Assembly: GCF_012272855.1 (NCBI RefSeq)
Contig: NZ_JAAXCQ010000025.1
Location: forward strand, 1-47,580
Length of the DNA: 47,580 nt
DNA from: Arenibacter sp. 6A1
GTDB lineage: Bacteria; Bacteroidota; Bacteroidia; Flavobacteriales; Flavobacteriaceae
Direction: 5' to 3'
How positions within the stretch are numbered: the stretch's first letter is position 1; the number at the start of each line of letters is the position of its first letter. This document shows positions 32,262-41,218 of this stretch, piece after piece. The position numbers were made by a program, and so were the translations under genes. A model generated the notes under the pieces. The model was not told where the DNA came from and did not search any database. It worked only from the letters and a program-made list of their open reading frames with translations.

Positions 32262-34469
32262 CTAATATTCCATATGCGTTTTGGCAAAGCTAAAAATACG
32301 AGCATAGAGTTCAATATAGGCTTCTTGCCCCCCTATATTCTCATGTCCTGAGGTATAATCGATATCCATTAATACAGGAGCCTTGGAAGTGTTATATTTT
32401 TGAAGTTGAGCGATGTATTTGCCACTATCCCATAAGGGAATCCGGTCATCATTACTACTTGGCATGAGTAAGGTTGCTGGATAATTCGTTTCGGGTTTAA
32501 GATTTAAATAGGGATCCATTCTAATAAGTCCTAGAAATTCTAGGCTATCTTTTACAGTCCCATATTCTAAATAACTAGTACTACTGGTCGTAGTTGCAGA
32601 TTCGAGCCCGAAGGGATGCATTCTAGGAACTTCCGCTATAAAGGATGAAAATAAGTCAGGAGAATCATTAACAGCCATTCCTGCTGTAATTCCTCCAGCA
32701 CTACTGGTATATAATGAAACTAATCCTTTTCGTGAATATCCGTTATCGAACAAAAATTCTGTACATGCAATTAAATCTTTCCATGAATTCGACTTTAAGT
32801 TTTTCATGCCTTGAATGTGCCATTCCTTGCCTTTTTCGCCACCTCCTCGAACATGGGGAAAAGCTAATATTCCTCCTTGCCTTGCCCAATCGAGATAAAT
32901 AGGAGAGAAAAAAGGTCTCATACTCTCACCATTTGCTCCATAAACGTATACAAAAACTTCATTGTTGTTGTCTTGTTTCATATCTTTTCGATAAACGAGA
33001 GAGAAAGGAACTTCTACTCCATCGTGAGAAACGACCATAACCTGCTTGGCAACAAGGTCTTTAAACTCTGGGAATAAGGTGTTTTCTACTAATCCTTCGT
33101 CGGTAAATTTCCCCTCTCGATCGATTCGATATCTGACGTAGTTAGACGTCCAACCATTCATTCCTATTCCAATATTATTATGAACAACAGATTCCCCAAA
33201 AAAGGAGGCGTAACCTGGAACAAAGGGTGTTGCAATTTGAATCTCATTACCTTGACCATCTATTTTAAATAATGAAACTTCGACCCCAAATTTTTCTCGG
33301 ATAAAATAAATGTGATCCTTCGTAACCTCAAACTTAGTAATAGGATTTTCTTGGCTTCCTCTCGCAAGGATTAAAGGATCATCAAAACTTGGATTCTCAA
33401 TTATTACCTGACAAATTTCATTCCCATTAGAAGTTGCTCTTCGATAGATAAAATACTGTCCTCTTATTTCTCCTTGATTATAATATATCGCATCCCCCGT
33501 TTTAAAGAAAGGTTTCCATTTTGGAGCTCCAGTAATTACATCCTTTGTGCTAGCGATAAAACTGTCATAGTAATCTCCTGATTTTGCAGCATAGGCAACT
33601 ATATATGAATCCTTACTAGAACCTATTTTCACTTTGGGATAATAATCTGAAGGTATTTTTAAAGACTTTTCTTTTCCAAAGATTGGGGTTCTTTTCCCTG
33701 GATCTTCCCCTAGAAAATGGATTACGGAATAAGACTCTTTTTTATATTTCTTTTTAGATAATTCCACCTCTGGAAAATAGAGATAAATAAACCCCGAACT
33801 ATCGGGTAACCACTCAATACCTCCGAAGTCAGGATTGATTTGTGTAATTTTTTCTTTTAGGATTCTTTTGTTTACCAGATCATAAATAATCACAGTAGAC
33901 GAAAAATCTTCCATGGGATCAAAACCTATAGCAACTTTGGTCCCGTCATGAGAAGGCTTTAGGTAACTTATGTTAGTGTTTTTATTGTTATAAGCACTAG
34001 CATTAAAAACTTCCGTTTCAAAATCTGACAATTTTTCTCGGTAATACAGGTTTTCAATATCATTTTGGTAATCATAACGCGAATACAGGTAACTTCCTTT
34101 TTCAGTGATGCTTATTTTCCCTATATCTCCCAAAGATTTATTTTCTAAAGTGTGAAATCTATCTTTAAATTCACCTAAAAATCTATTAGTAGAAAAATAG
34201 TTTTCCGCTAAGGAATCCTGACCTCTAAACCAAATTTGCGAGCTGGTGTCTTTTAAATTTGATAGACTATGGTAGTTATCCAATACCTTTATTCCAAATA
34301 ATTGTTCAGTTTTAGGACTAGGTTTCAGTTCAGGGTAATTTAAGACAACACTGATCTTCCTTTGATTACATGAAAGAAAAACACCTAAAAGACTTAAGAA
34401 CAATAGAAGGCTCCTGACCCTTATTTTACAATAAAACCAAATCATATTAATAATTTTTAAGACCCACAT
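32262..34469 (-). CDS. S9-family prolyl oligopeptidase, lipoprotein
   Basis: 735 residues. The N-terminal signal LLLFLSLLGVFLSC has a lipobox Cys. A seven-bladed propeller region spans about 60-450. The alpha/beta-hydrolase domain shows the POP signature around SLYTSSAGGITAGM (nucleophile Ser), the Asp in SSNDDRIPLWDSG, and His in YTSGHENIGG. It cleaves after proline in short peptides on the periplasmic or outer side. Its ATG overlaps the stop of the 43-codon precursor peptide (TAATG), which also favours 34469 as start. The peptide core contains two prolines, so it is a possible substrate. Confidence 0.88.
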   Translation of the reverse strand: MWVLKIINMIWFYCKIRVRSLLLFLSLLGVFLSCNQRKISVVLNYPELKPSPKTEQLFGIKVLDNYHSLSNLKDTSSQIWFRGQDSLAENYFSTNRFLGEFKDRFHTLENKSLGDIGKISITEKGSYLYSRYDYQNDIENLYYREKLSDFETEVFNASAYNNKNTNISYLKPSHDGTKVAIGFDPMEDFSSTVIIYDLVNKRILKEKITQINPDFGGIEWLPDSSGFIYLYFPEVELSKKKYKKESYSVIHFLGEDPGKRTPIFGKEKSLKIPSDYYPKVKIGSSKDSYIVAYAAKSGDYYDSFIASTKDVITGAPKWKPFFKTGDAIYYNQGEIRGQYFIYRRATSNGNEICQVIIENPSFDDPLILARGSQENPITKFEVTKDHIYFIREKFGVEVSLFKIDGQGNEIQIATPFVPGYASFFGESVVHNNIGIGMNGWTSNYVRYRIDREGKFTDEGLVENTLFPEFKDLVAKQVMVVSHDGVEVPFSLVYRKDMKQDNNNEVFVYVYGANGESMRPFFSPIYLDWARQGGILAFPHVRGGGEKGKEWHIQGMKNLKSNSWKDLIACTEFLFDNGYSRKGLVSLYTSSAGGITAGMAVNDSPDLFSSFIAEVPRMHPFGLESATTTSSTSYLEYGTVKDSLEFLGLIRMDPYLNLKPETNYPATLLMPSSNDDRIPLWDSGKYIAQLQKYNTSKAPVLMDIDYTSGHENIGGQEAYIELYARIFSFAKTHMEY

Positions 34470-34600
34470 TAGTATCTATCCTTCCTTGTAGGTCTCCTAA
34501 TTTTATCCTTATCAATAGGGCCGTCTATATCTCCTCCTCCTTTTATTTTAGTAAGATTCTTTAATGCTCTCTTTTTGTAATCTTCTATTTTTTTTCTCAT
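34469..34600 (-). CDS. Double-glycine leader precursor peptide (43 residues)
   Basis: The frame runs from ATG 34600 to TAA 34471-34469. The leader MRKKIEDYKKRALKNLTKIK ends in Gly-Gly, the cleavage signal of C39 peptidases. After cleavage the core would be GDIDGPIDKDKIRRPTRKDRY (or one Gly longer), highly charged, without Cys, with prolines at core positions 6 and 15. The C39 transporter, HlyD adaptor and TPR-AraC regulator are encoded upstream on the same strand. It is translationally coupled to the S9 peptidase. Its identity as a signal, bacteriocin or RiPP precursor is inferred from leader and context. Confidence 0.75.
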   Translation of the reverse strand: MRKKIEDYKKRALKNLTKIKGGGDIDGPIDKDKIRRPTRKDRY

Positions 34601-34672
34601 GATTTAAATGTGTTAAAATTAATTAATAGAACAATTTAGTTTGATTCCTTAAAATCTCCTAGATACACCAAC

Positions 34673-34690
34673 CGTCATTTATAAATGACG
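34673..34690. promoter_or_regulatory. Perfect 18-bp palindrome at the AraC-gene stop codon
   Basis: CGTCATTTATAAATGACG spans the stop codon of the regulator gene, 73 bp upstream of the precursor start. It could be an operator for the precursor-peptidase pair or the stem of a weak terminator. Confidence 0.4.
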
Positions 34691-36418
34691 ACCAATCCCC
34701 CTGACTTTTAGTTCTTTTAAAAATTTGGAAGGGTATACTCCAGTTTTTTTATAAAATGCTTTTGAAAAGGACTCCCCTGTTTTAAACCCGAAGGTTTCCG
34801 CCAATCCATGATAGTTATATTTTAATAGTTCCGGTTTCTTTGTAAGCTCCTCTATAGCAGTCGAAATTTTAAGGCCATTTATATATCTCGGGAAACTCAT
34901 TTGTTTGTAATGATTTATGATTGTTGACAAATAAGAGGTATTGGTGTCCATTTCTTGAGCCAATAGGGTCATATCCAAATCCTTTCGCAAATAGAGATCT
35001 GACTTTTCAAAGGCTTCTAATTTGGCTAAAAGTTCATTTCGTATCTCTTCGGGTACAGATGCTGGATGTTCCTCTACCTTCCTAGTGTTTGACTTTAACT
35101 TCTTCGGATCTTCCATCAGTATTCTTAACTTTATTTTCGTCCTATGTGCCTTGACATAAAAGTATGGACCGCCAAGCAAACCAAGTGCCGCTATTGTCCC
35201 TAATATAAGGACCCAATTACTTTTGACCTTTAGAAGTTCCTCGGCTTTCTTTTTCTGAAATTTCAAATATGGAATATCATACGCCAAAGTAGCCTGTTGA
35301 ATAATTCCTTTTTGATCGGTGGTCATTAAACTATCATAAAAGATCAATTTTTCGATCGACTCAATTTCCCGTTGCTGATCATCTTTTAAACCGTAGTGCA
35401 TTACTAATTGCTGGTATACATCCTTGATGTTATCAAAGGGCGCCTTGGTTTCTTCCACTATAGAATCAATTTGTTTAAAATAGGTTATGGCCAGATTGTT
35501 GTTTCCTGAATCTTGGGCTATCTTACCGAGATAATATAATTTCATGGCCTTGCTATTCCCTTCCAATTGATATGTATATTTTAAAAGAGTATCCTTTGCC
35601 TTTTCAAAATTCTTTTCATAGTAATCTAATTGCGCTCCCACTAAAACCATATCGCGATGTTCCATAGTGTCATTAACCAAAATTGCCCTTTGGATACCTT
35701 CGTTTAAATAAAGTCGGGAAGAGTCTAATTGTGATATTCTTAAATGCGCCAGAGATAGGTTATACAACAAAATCATATAATCCTTATAATATCTATTTTT
35801 ATAATCTTCTTCCCCTTTCAATAATATCAAAGATTTAGTGTAAATATCCGCTGCGGCGTGGGATTGTCCGTTAAGATTTCTTATGGCAGCTATTGCCATG
35901 GAGCTTGTAAGTTGATGCTTAAAGTTCTTTTTTTCTACAGCAAGATTGTAAGCTGTTAAGTAATTATGTAATGCTAGCTGATAAACTGCCTTGTCATAGT
36001 AAATTATGGCTTTAAGAATATAGCCCAAGGTGGGGTATTTAGGATGTTCGCTATCTACGGTTACAAAAATGATAGAGTCGCAATACTTTACTGCCAATTC
36101 TGGCTCTTCTATAATTGTCCGATAGTAATAACCACTGGCTATTTCCAAAGGATTGGACTCACTTTTAGCTTTTTGCACATGGATATCTGTCAATTTCCGA
36201 AGACGATTTAGTTCGTTTTTATCATACGCCTCATCCTCTAGTTCCATGAATTGCTCATAGGTCAGATGAATCAAAGAGTCGGTACTTAGATCAACAGTTA
36301 CCATAGGTGACGCCTTATCTTGAGAAATGCCACCTATCCCAAAAAAACAAGAAAACACTAATCCCATTAGAAGATTTAAGTCACGCCTACAATATGTAAT
36401 AATTTCCATTTTCATCAT
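34679..36418 (-). CDS. Membrane-spanning TPR-AraC transcriptional regulator
   Basis: 579 residues from ATG 36418, two bases after the HlyD gene stop; an upstream TTG frame to 36433 overlaps that gene. Order: N-terminal signal or anchor helix (LLMGLVFSCFFGIGG), TPR-like helical repeats to about residue 380 that should face the periplasm, a transmembrane helix (NWVLILGTIAALGLLGGPYF), then a cytoplasmic HTH_18/AraC domain (LLAQEMDTNTSYLSTIINHY, YHGLAETFGFKTGESFSKAF). This one-component layout can pass an outside signal directly to DNA. It probably regulates the cassette. Confidence 0.88.
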   Translation of the reverse strand: MMKMEIITYCRRDLNLLMGLVFSCFFGIGGISQDKASPMVTVDLSTDSLIHLTYEQFMELEDEAYDKNELNRLRKLTDIHVQKAKSESNPLEIASGYYYRTIIEEPELAVKYCDSIIFVTVDSEHPKYPTLGYILKAIIYYDKAVYQLALHNYLTAYNLAVEKKNFKHQLTSSMAIAAIRNLNGQSHAAADIYTKSLILLKGEEDYKNRYYKDYMILLYNLSLAHLRISQLDSSRLYLNEGIQRAILVNDTMEHRDMVLVGAQLDYYEKNFEKAKDTLLKYTYQLEGNSKAMKLYYLGKIAQDSGNNNLAITYFKQIDSIVEETKAPFDNIKDVYQQLVMHYGLKDDQQREIESIEKLIFYDSLMTTDQKGIIQQATLAYDIPYLKFQKKKAEELLKVKSNWVLILGTIAALGLLGGPYFYVKAHRTKIKLRILMEDPKKLKSNTRKVEEHPASVPEEIRNELLAKLEAFEKSDLYLRKDLDMTLLAQEMDTNTSYLSTIINHYKQMSFPRYINGLKISTAIEELTKKPELLKYNYHGLAETFGFKTGESFSKAFYKKTGVYPSKFLKELKVRGIGRHL

Positions 36419-36420
36419 TA

Positions 36421-37710
36421 CTAATTTGACCAAAGATTTCTGAATTGATAAAAAACACGTTGTAGCAGGGTAACTTCCGCCAAAATAATTTCGGCGGCAC
36501 CTGTCATTTCTTGCTTAAATTCCAAGGTTTTCCCATAGGATGTATTAAGATCGTTGACCTCAACATAAACTACATACTCCTGATTACCTCCTGTTTTGGG
36601 TACTTCAGAAATTGTTTTAATTTTCCCATCAAGGGTTCCCCATTCTCGATAGGGATAATTTTCAAGTTTGATAATGACGCGCTGTCCCTTCTTAATCTTT
36701 CCCGAATTACGAATGGGTACCTGGCATCTGGCAACCAGTTCTTGTTTACCAATGGGAACGATAGTAAAAACAACTTGCCCTTCCTGTATATTTTGATATT
36801 TACCCCAAACATCAAAAAACGACACTCTTCCAGAAATAGGACTTCTTAATAGATTCTTGTCTTCCCAATCCATGAGCGCAGCTAAAAGCTCTTGCTTCGA
36901 AAACTCTAGATTTGAAACATAAACATCTCTATTTTTGATCAATGAATTTTCAAACAGCATTTTGCTGATTTTAATCCGAGATTGCTCTAATTGCAAATGA
37001 TTTAATTCTTGTTTGAGAATATTATATTGACGTTTTACCTTTAAATAACCTCTTTCATTCTTTTCAAATTCCTGCAACGATATAACCTCCTTTTCGAATA
37101 ATATCCGATAACGTTCATAGTTAATTTTCGAAATTTCCAAATCGCGTTCCAACACAAGTATTTCGTCTTTCTTATTCTGGATAGTCTCATTGTTTGTTAA
37201 AGCGTGCTGCTCTAATTCTATGGTTTTCAATTCCTCGTTATTGAGATTTTGATACAACAATAAGTTTTGATACGCATCAAGAAAACTATTATAAAAAGGA
37301 CGAATTTGATGACCAAGCTTTAACTCGCTAGAAAATTGATTAGCTAAGTTTCCTAAATCTGAATTCAAAAGATTCTTAGAAGAAAGTTGTTCCTTAAGCT
37401 CGGTAATTTCATTTACATTTCCTGGGCTTTCCAATACACCTAAAATATCTCCTTTGAAAACAATATCATTAGGACTTTTATAAATCTCAACTATTCTGCC
37501 GGTGTGTTTAGCTATTATATGAGCTGGAGGTTCAAGGGAGGTTAACACTAATGATGCATTAATTTGCTCATTAAAGGAAAAAACGGATGCAAACGCAATA
37601 ACGATAACAAAAAAAACAAATATCAAAACTATACCCCAACGAATCATCCAAATAGGCTTCCTTTTTATATAGGAGGATTCATCATAAAAATGAATGTCTT
37701 GCTCTTCCAT
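36421..37710 (-). CDS. HlyD-family secretion adaptor
   Basis: 429 residues. A short cytoplasmic N-terminus and one membrane helix (IRWGIVLIFVFFVIVIAFAS) are followed by a lipoyl-like half (IAKHTGRIVEIYKSPNDIVFKG), a long coiled coil (about 110-260), and the second half (RSPISGRVSFFDVWGKYQN, GQRVIIKLENYPYREWG). It connects the C39 transporter to an outer-membrane channel, which is not encoded here and is presumably a chromosomal TolC. It starts 4 bp after the transporter gene. Confidence 0.9.
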   Translation of the reverse strand: MEEQDIHFYDESSYIKRKPIWMIRWGIVLIFVFFVIVIAFASVFSFNEQINASLVLTSLEPPAHIIAKHTGRIVEIYKSPNDIVFKGDILGVLESPGNVNEITELKEQLSSKNLLNSDLGNLANQFSSELKLGHQIRPFYNSFLDAYQNLLLYQNLNNEELKTIELEQHALTNNETIQNKKDEILVLERDLEISKINYERYRILFEKEVISLQEFEKNERGYLKVKRQYNILKQELNHLQLEQSRIKISKMLFENSLIKNRDVYVSNLEFSKQELLAALMDWEDKNLLRSPISGRVSFFDVWGKYQNIQEGQVVFTIVPIGKQELVARCQVPIRNSGKIKKGQRVIIKLENYPYREWGTLDGKIKTISEVPKTGGNQEYVVYVEVNDLNTSYGKTLEFKQEMTGAAEIILAEVTLLQRVFYQFRNLWSN

Positions 37711-37714
37711 AGCC

Positions 37715-39892
37715 CTACAGTTGATTTTGGATTAGATTATAATACTTCCCTTTACCTTCAATTAATTCCTGATGGTTTCCTTGTTCTACAATCTTCCCTT
37801 TATCCATGACTAAAATCTGATCGGCATTACGGACTGTAGACAATCTATGCGCAACGATAATTACAGTTTTCCGTTTATAAAATGATTTTAAATTCTCTGT
37901 AATAACCGACTCATTTTTAGCATCCAATGCACTTGTTGCCTCATCAAATAAAAGAACGTCCGGATTTTTATAGATAACTCTTGCAATTAACAATCGTTGT
38001 TTTTCTCCACCACTTAGAATACTGCCATTCTCACCTATTTTTGTATCTAAACCTAAAGGAAGGTTCTCGACTAAATCGTTGAGATTGGTCTTAATTATGG
38101 CTTCTCGCAACCGTTTCCTATCTGTTGGCCCATTAGCCTTTGATTCTGTAATATTTCGCTCCAAGGTATCGTTGAATAACATACTATCTTGAAGAACCGC
38201 ACCACAATACTCCCGCCACCTTTTGGTGTTTATGTATTTTAAATTCTCCTGACCTATGGTTACTTTTCCATTTCTAGGCTCGTATAGTTTTAGAAGAATT
38301 TTCAAAAGAGTGGTTTTCCCAGAACCGCTGGCACCAACAATTGCAGTTACCTTATCTTTAGGAATTGTTACATTGATATTATCTAACACCCTATGGGTGC
38401 CTTTTTCTCCATAGCCAAAAGCTAAGCCTGCAAAAACGATATCCCCCCTTTCTAGAACATTCTCTTTATTTCTCGGAATGCTCTCCAATTCCTGAGAATG
38501 AATTTCGGATAAGCGCTTCAATGAAAGGGTTGCTCTTTGTAATCCGATTATAAAATCCAAAGTGTTTGAAATGGGAATTGAAAGACTCCCTACAATGAAT
38601 TGAATAGCTAACATGGTACCTAAGGTAATTTCCCCAAGCACCACCGCCTTTGCCGACCAAAATATTATAAAAATACTGGTCATTTCATTAAGGAATAATC
38701 CTCCCTTTAACTGTGCTTGATCTACTTTTAGAAAATTGGTTTTTAATCTATATAACCTTATTTGTATATTTTTCCATTCCAATTTCCGGCGTCTTTCAGA
38801 TCCATTGAGCTTTATTTCTCGTATAGCTGTTATCAATTGAATCAATAACGATTGTTCCTTCCTGTTTAAGTTAAATAGCTTATGATCCAATAGAGCTTTT
38901 TGTTTTAAAAAAAGAAAGGTCCACCCCATAAAGAATAAGTTGCCCAAGAGGAAAATTATTAATATTTCCATATTGAAATAACCCAATACCATTGCAAAAA
39001 CAAGGATGCTAAATAAATCGAAAGCAATGGACAAGGAACGTCCACCCAAAAACTCCTCTATTCGATGATGGTCATTGATTCGCTGCATAAAATCCCCAGT
39101 AGATTTGGAATCAAAATATGCAATAGGCATCAGCATCAATCTGTCCAAGAAATCCGAAATCATCGATATATTAATCTGGGTTGACATATGGTGTAAAAGC
39201 CAGTCTCTTATAACCTCAGATACTAGCCGGGTTATAAAAAGAAATACTTGAGCGATGACAATCAATTGTATAAAGCTGATGTTTTCAAAGTCAATACCAT
39301 AATCTACAAGACTCTGCGTTAATAAAGGAAGTGACAATTGAATTATTGCGGCTAGGAAAAGACCAAGACATAGTTGTCCGATGTAATCTTTAAAAGGCAA
39401 TAAATACTGGTACAAGAAGCTTAGACTATTATCGGACTTAGCTTCATCTTGAAGATAGTTAAACTTAAGGTTAGGTTCCGCCAATAAAAGGATGCCCTTT
39501 CCATTTTTCTTAGCCGCCCATCTTTCCGAAAATTCAGAATGACTATACTTGGAGAGACCAATAGCTGGATCCGAAACATAAATGGTCTTTTTTGTTGTCT
39601 TATAAACCACTAAAAAGTGATTATTCTCCCAGTGGGCAACAGCAGGTAATGGAATATCATTCACTAACTCTTTAATATCCGATCGTATCCCTATGGCTTC
39701 CATACCGATCATATCTAAGGCTTGAGATAGCCCTGCCATGGACACTCCCCCATTTTGTAAGCTAGATATTCTTCTGAGATAATCTAGGTTAAAATCTTTA
39801 CCGTAATGTTTGGCTATGATTTTTAAGCATGTAGGACCGCAATCCATTTGATCGAGCTGACGATAATTAGGAAATGTCACGGTTCCAAGCAT
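37715..39892 (-). CDS. Peptidase-containing ABC transporter (C39 peptidase, PCAT)
   Basis: 725 residues in three parts. The C39 peptidase has its Cys in LDQMDCGPTCLKIIAKHYG, His in HWENNHFLVVYK and Asp in VSDPAIG. The six-helix membrane domain spans about 160-440. The nucleotide-binding domain has Walker A GASGSGKTTLLKILL, signature LSGGEKQR and Walker B VLLFDEATSALD. It removes double-glycine leaders and exports the cores across the inner membrane. It is the first gene of the cassette; two palindromes lie upstream. Confidence 0.95.
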   Translation of the reverse strand: MLGTVTFPNYRQLDQMDCGPTCLKIIAKHYGKDFNLDYLRRISSLQNGGVSMAGLSQALDMIGMEAIGIRSDIKELVNDIPLPAVAHWENNHFLVVYKTTKKTIYVSDPAIGLSKYSHSEFSERWAAKKNGKGILLLAEPNLKFNYLQDEAKSDNSLSFLYQYLLPFKDYIGQLCLGLFLAAIIQLSLPLLTQSLVDYGIDFENISFIQLIVIAQVFLFITRLVSEVIRDWLLHHMSTQINISMISDFLDRLMLMPIAYFDSKSTGDFMQRINDHHRIEEFLGGRSLSIAFDLFSILVFAMVLGYFNMEILIIFLLGNLFFMGWTFLFLKQKALLDHKLFNLNRKEQSLLIQLITAIREIKLNGSERRRKLEWKNIQIRLYRLKTNFLKVDQAQLKGGLFLNEMTSIFIIFWSAKAVVLGEITLGTMLAIQFIVGSLSIPISNTLDFIIGLQRATLSLKRLSEIHSQELESIPRNKENVLERGDIVFAGLAFGYGEKGTHRVLDNINVTIPKDKVTAIVGASGSGKTTLLKILLKLYEPRNGKVTIGQENLKYINTKRWREYCGAVLQDSMLFNDTLERNITESKANGPTDRKRLREAIIKTNLNDLVENLPLGLDTKIGENGSILSGGEKQRLLIARVIYKNPDVLLFDEATSALDAKNESVITENLKSFYKRKTVIIVAHRLSTVRNADQILVMDKGKIVEQGNHQELIEGKGKYYNLIQNQL

Positions 39893-40247
39893 TTTTTAAT
39901 TCCAGTTATACTATCTTAAGGTAATTTAAATACTCCCATTAAATCACTGATTATCATAATGGTTTATAAATGAAATCCAGTTGATGATGAATAAAATATA
40001 TTCTCAAGTCCCTTGCGAGAGAATATTAGTTCTAAACGGATAAATTTTATTTTTGGCTACTTTACACTCTAAAAAAAAATGTAGAAAAAGCTTTGTTGAA
40101 CCTCTGAAAAGCACTTGCTAATATGACTAAGTCACATTGAAAATGTAAGACAAAATTATAAGCTGTAAACTTTAATTAAAATCCTGACAGTTAATTTAAA
40201 ATAATTTTAACCATATTTTTCTTTGTAAAAAGATATAGTATTATAAA

Positions 40248-40271
40248 TAACTTATTCTGATAAATAAGTTA
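40248..40271. promoter_or_regulatory. Inverted repeat TAACTTATT-N6-AATAAGTTA
   Basis: Perfect 9-bp arms with a 6-base centre, upstream of the export cassette. It may be an operator for the TPR-AraC regulator or another dimeric protein. Confidence 0.45.
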
Positions 40272-40296
40272 GTCTGCACAAAATACTCGCTGTAAA

Positions 40297-40322
40297 TCAA
40301 ATTGTTTTATAAAACAATTTGA
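40297..40322. promoter_or_regulatory. Perfect 26-bp palindrome upstream of the export cassette
   Basis: Thirteen-base arms meet without a spacer (TCAAATTGTTTTA/TAAAACAATTTGA), 25 bp from the preceding inverted repeat. It could be a regulatory site or a bidirectional hairpin terminator. Confidence 0.5.
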
Positions 40323-40404
40323 AAAATTGTAATCTTCTTAGTAGATAAAAGATTGTAGGGTGGGTTTATTTAATTCCTAGCAATACGAGACTGATACCTT
40401 ACAT

Positions 40405-40512
40405 GGGAATGCTTATGTATGTGTTTTCTTAGGAGACGACACCCGTCCCCTTTTCCCAGCGGTAATTGTTTTGAATGTTCCCACCTTCCCCGGGTAATAG
40501 CCCTATTATAAC
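40405..40512 (-). mobile_element. Group II intron relic, segment just before domain V
   Basis: On the minus strand the sequence GCTATTACCCGGGGAAGGTG..., continuing to AAGAAAACACATACATAAGC, resembles the conserved stretch that precedes domain V in Bacteroidota group II introns. Domain V itself (GAGCCGTATG...CGTACGGTTC) is missing immediately after it. Same orientation as the 5' relic at 41219-41585. Confidence 0.55.
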
Positions 40513-40584
40513 CTAATTTTTTTGAAGTAAAAAAGTATTAATGAAGAGCACATTATGGATACAATCCCTTGTAAAAATCAGTTT

Positions 40585-40836
40585 TTAAAATAATTCTAAG
40601 GTTTCTATCCAATGTTTTCCTTCAGGAGTAATGATCAGTTGTGGGGGTGATATAAAGGATATATGTCCGTTGCCTCCCATAAACCTACGTTGTTTATAAT
40701 CTATCAGGCCTTCCTCCTTCATTTTCTTGGCAATACGGGTGGCTTCATTTGGGTCTAAGCAAATATGGGTTATTCGCACAAAGCCTCTTTCCTGGTTTTT
40801 GTAAAGAAATTCTAGTATGGAACGATATAGATTCAT
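40585..40836 (-). CDS. Small winged-helix-like hypothetical protein
   Basis: 83 residues. The order MNLYRSILEFLYKNQERGFV, then DPNEATRIAKKMKEEGLIDY and an RRFMGGNGHISF hairpin suggests a small winged-helix domain ending in LIITPEGKHWIETLELF. It is not an assigned family. It lies between two parts of a group II intron relic, where an intron would normally carry its reverse transcriptase. Confidence 0.55.
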   Translation of the reverse strand: MNLYRSILEFLYKNQERGFVRITHICLDPNEATRIAKKMKEEGLIDYKQRRFMGGNGHISFISPPQLIITPEGKHWIETLELF

Positions 40837-41218
40837 AACTGAATAATTTTATAATCCTGTAGGTAGTTCATTTTTTGCAAAAGAAGCAATTTAACCCACA
40901 AAAGCACCAAAATATTAGTTAAAATTCCTACATATTTAATTTCATACAACTAATGTTCTATTTTTTTGAGCTTATCCATAGCCATTCTTGTGGTTAATAT
41001 TTTTTCCGGATAAAGATACATGGCACGGACATTATTGCAAGAGCAGACGGAAATTATAAAGTTCTTGATGCGAACAGTCTTCCTACAAAAGCACTATTTA
41101 AGATCCCATCTTAACCAGTGATAAATAAAAGACCTTTCTTTTATACTATAACAGTATTATCTTACAATTTTAGTGAAAACTTAAAAAAGGATAAACCTAC
41201 TACAGAGGGAAGAGCTTA
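40837..41218. other. Gap with a possible coding remnant
   Basis: No complete gene. A plus-strand frame ending at 41114 (IIARADGNYKVLDANSLPTK then ALFKIPS) has a protein-like composition but no start codon, so it may be the C-terminus of a lost gene. No reverse-transcriptase sequence was recognised. Confidence 0.3.

Larger units (their letters stand above)
39893..40395. promoter_or_regulatory. AT-rich upstream region of the peptide-export cassette
   Basis: This is the only large gap upstream of the transporter and should contain the cassette promoter. It holds two strong palindromes (40248-40271 and 40297-40322). A 13-codon minus-strand frame just before the transporter (MIISDLMGVFKLP) is too short to support. 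Confidence 0.45.

Noticed and set aside
39940..39985. 13-codon minus-strand frame (MIISDLMGVFKLP) as a second precursor peptide
   Set aside because: Too short, with no Gly-Gly leader, so not supportable despite its place before the exporter.
41020..41121. 33-codon ATG frame in the gap after the 83-residue gene
   Set aside because: A different frame of the same stretch looks more protein-like, neither has a recognisable match, and length is within chance.
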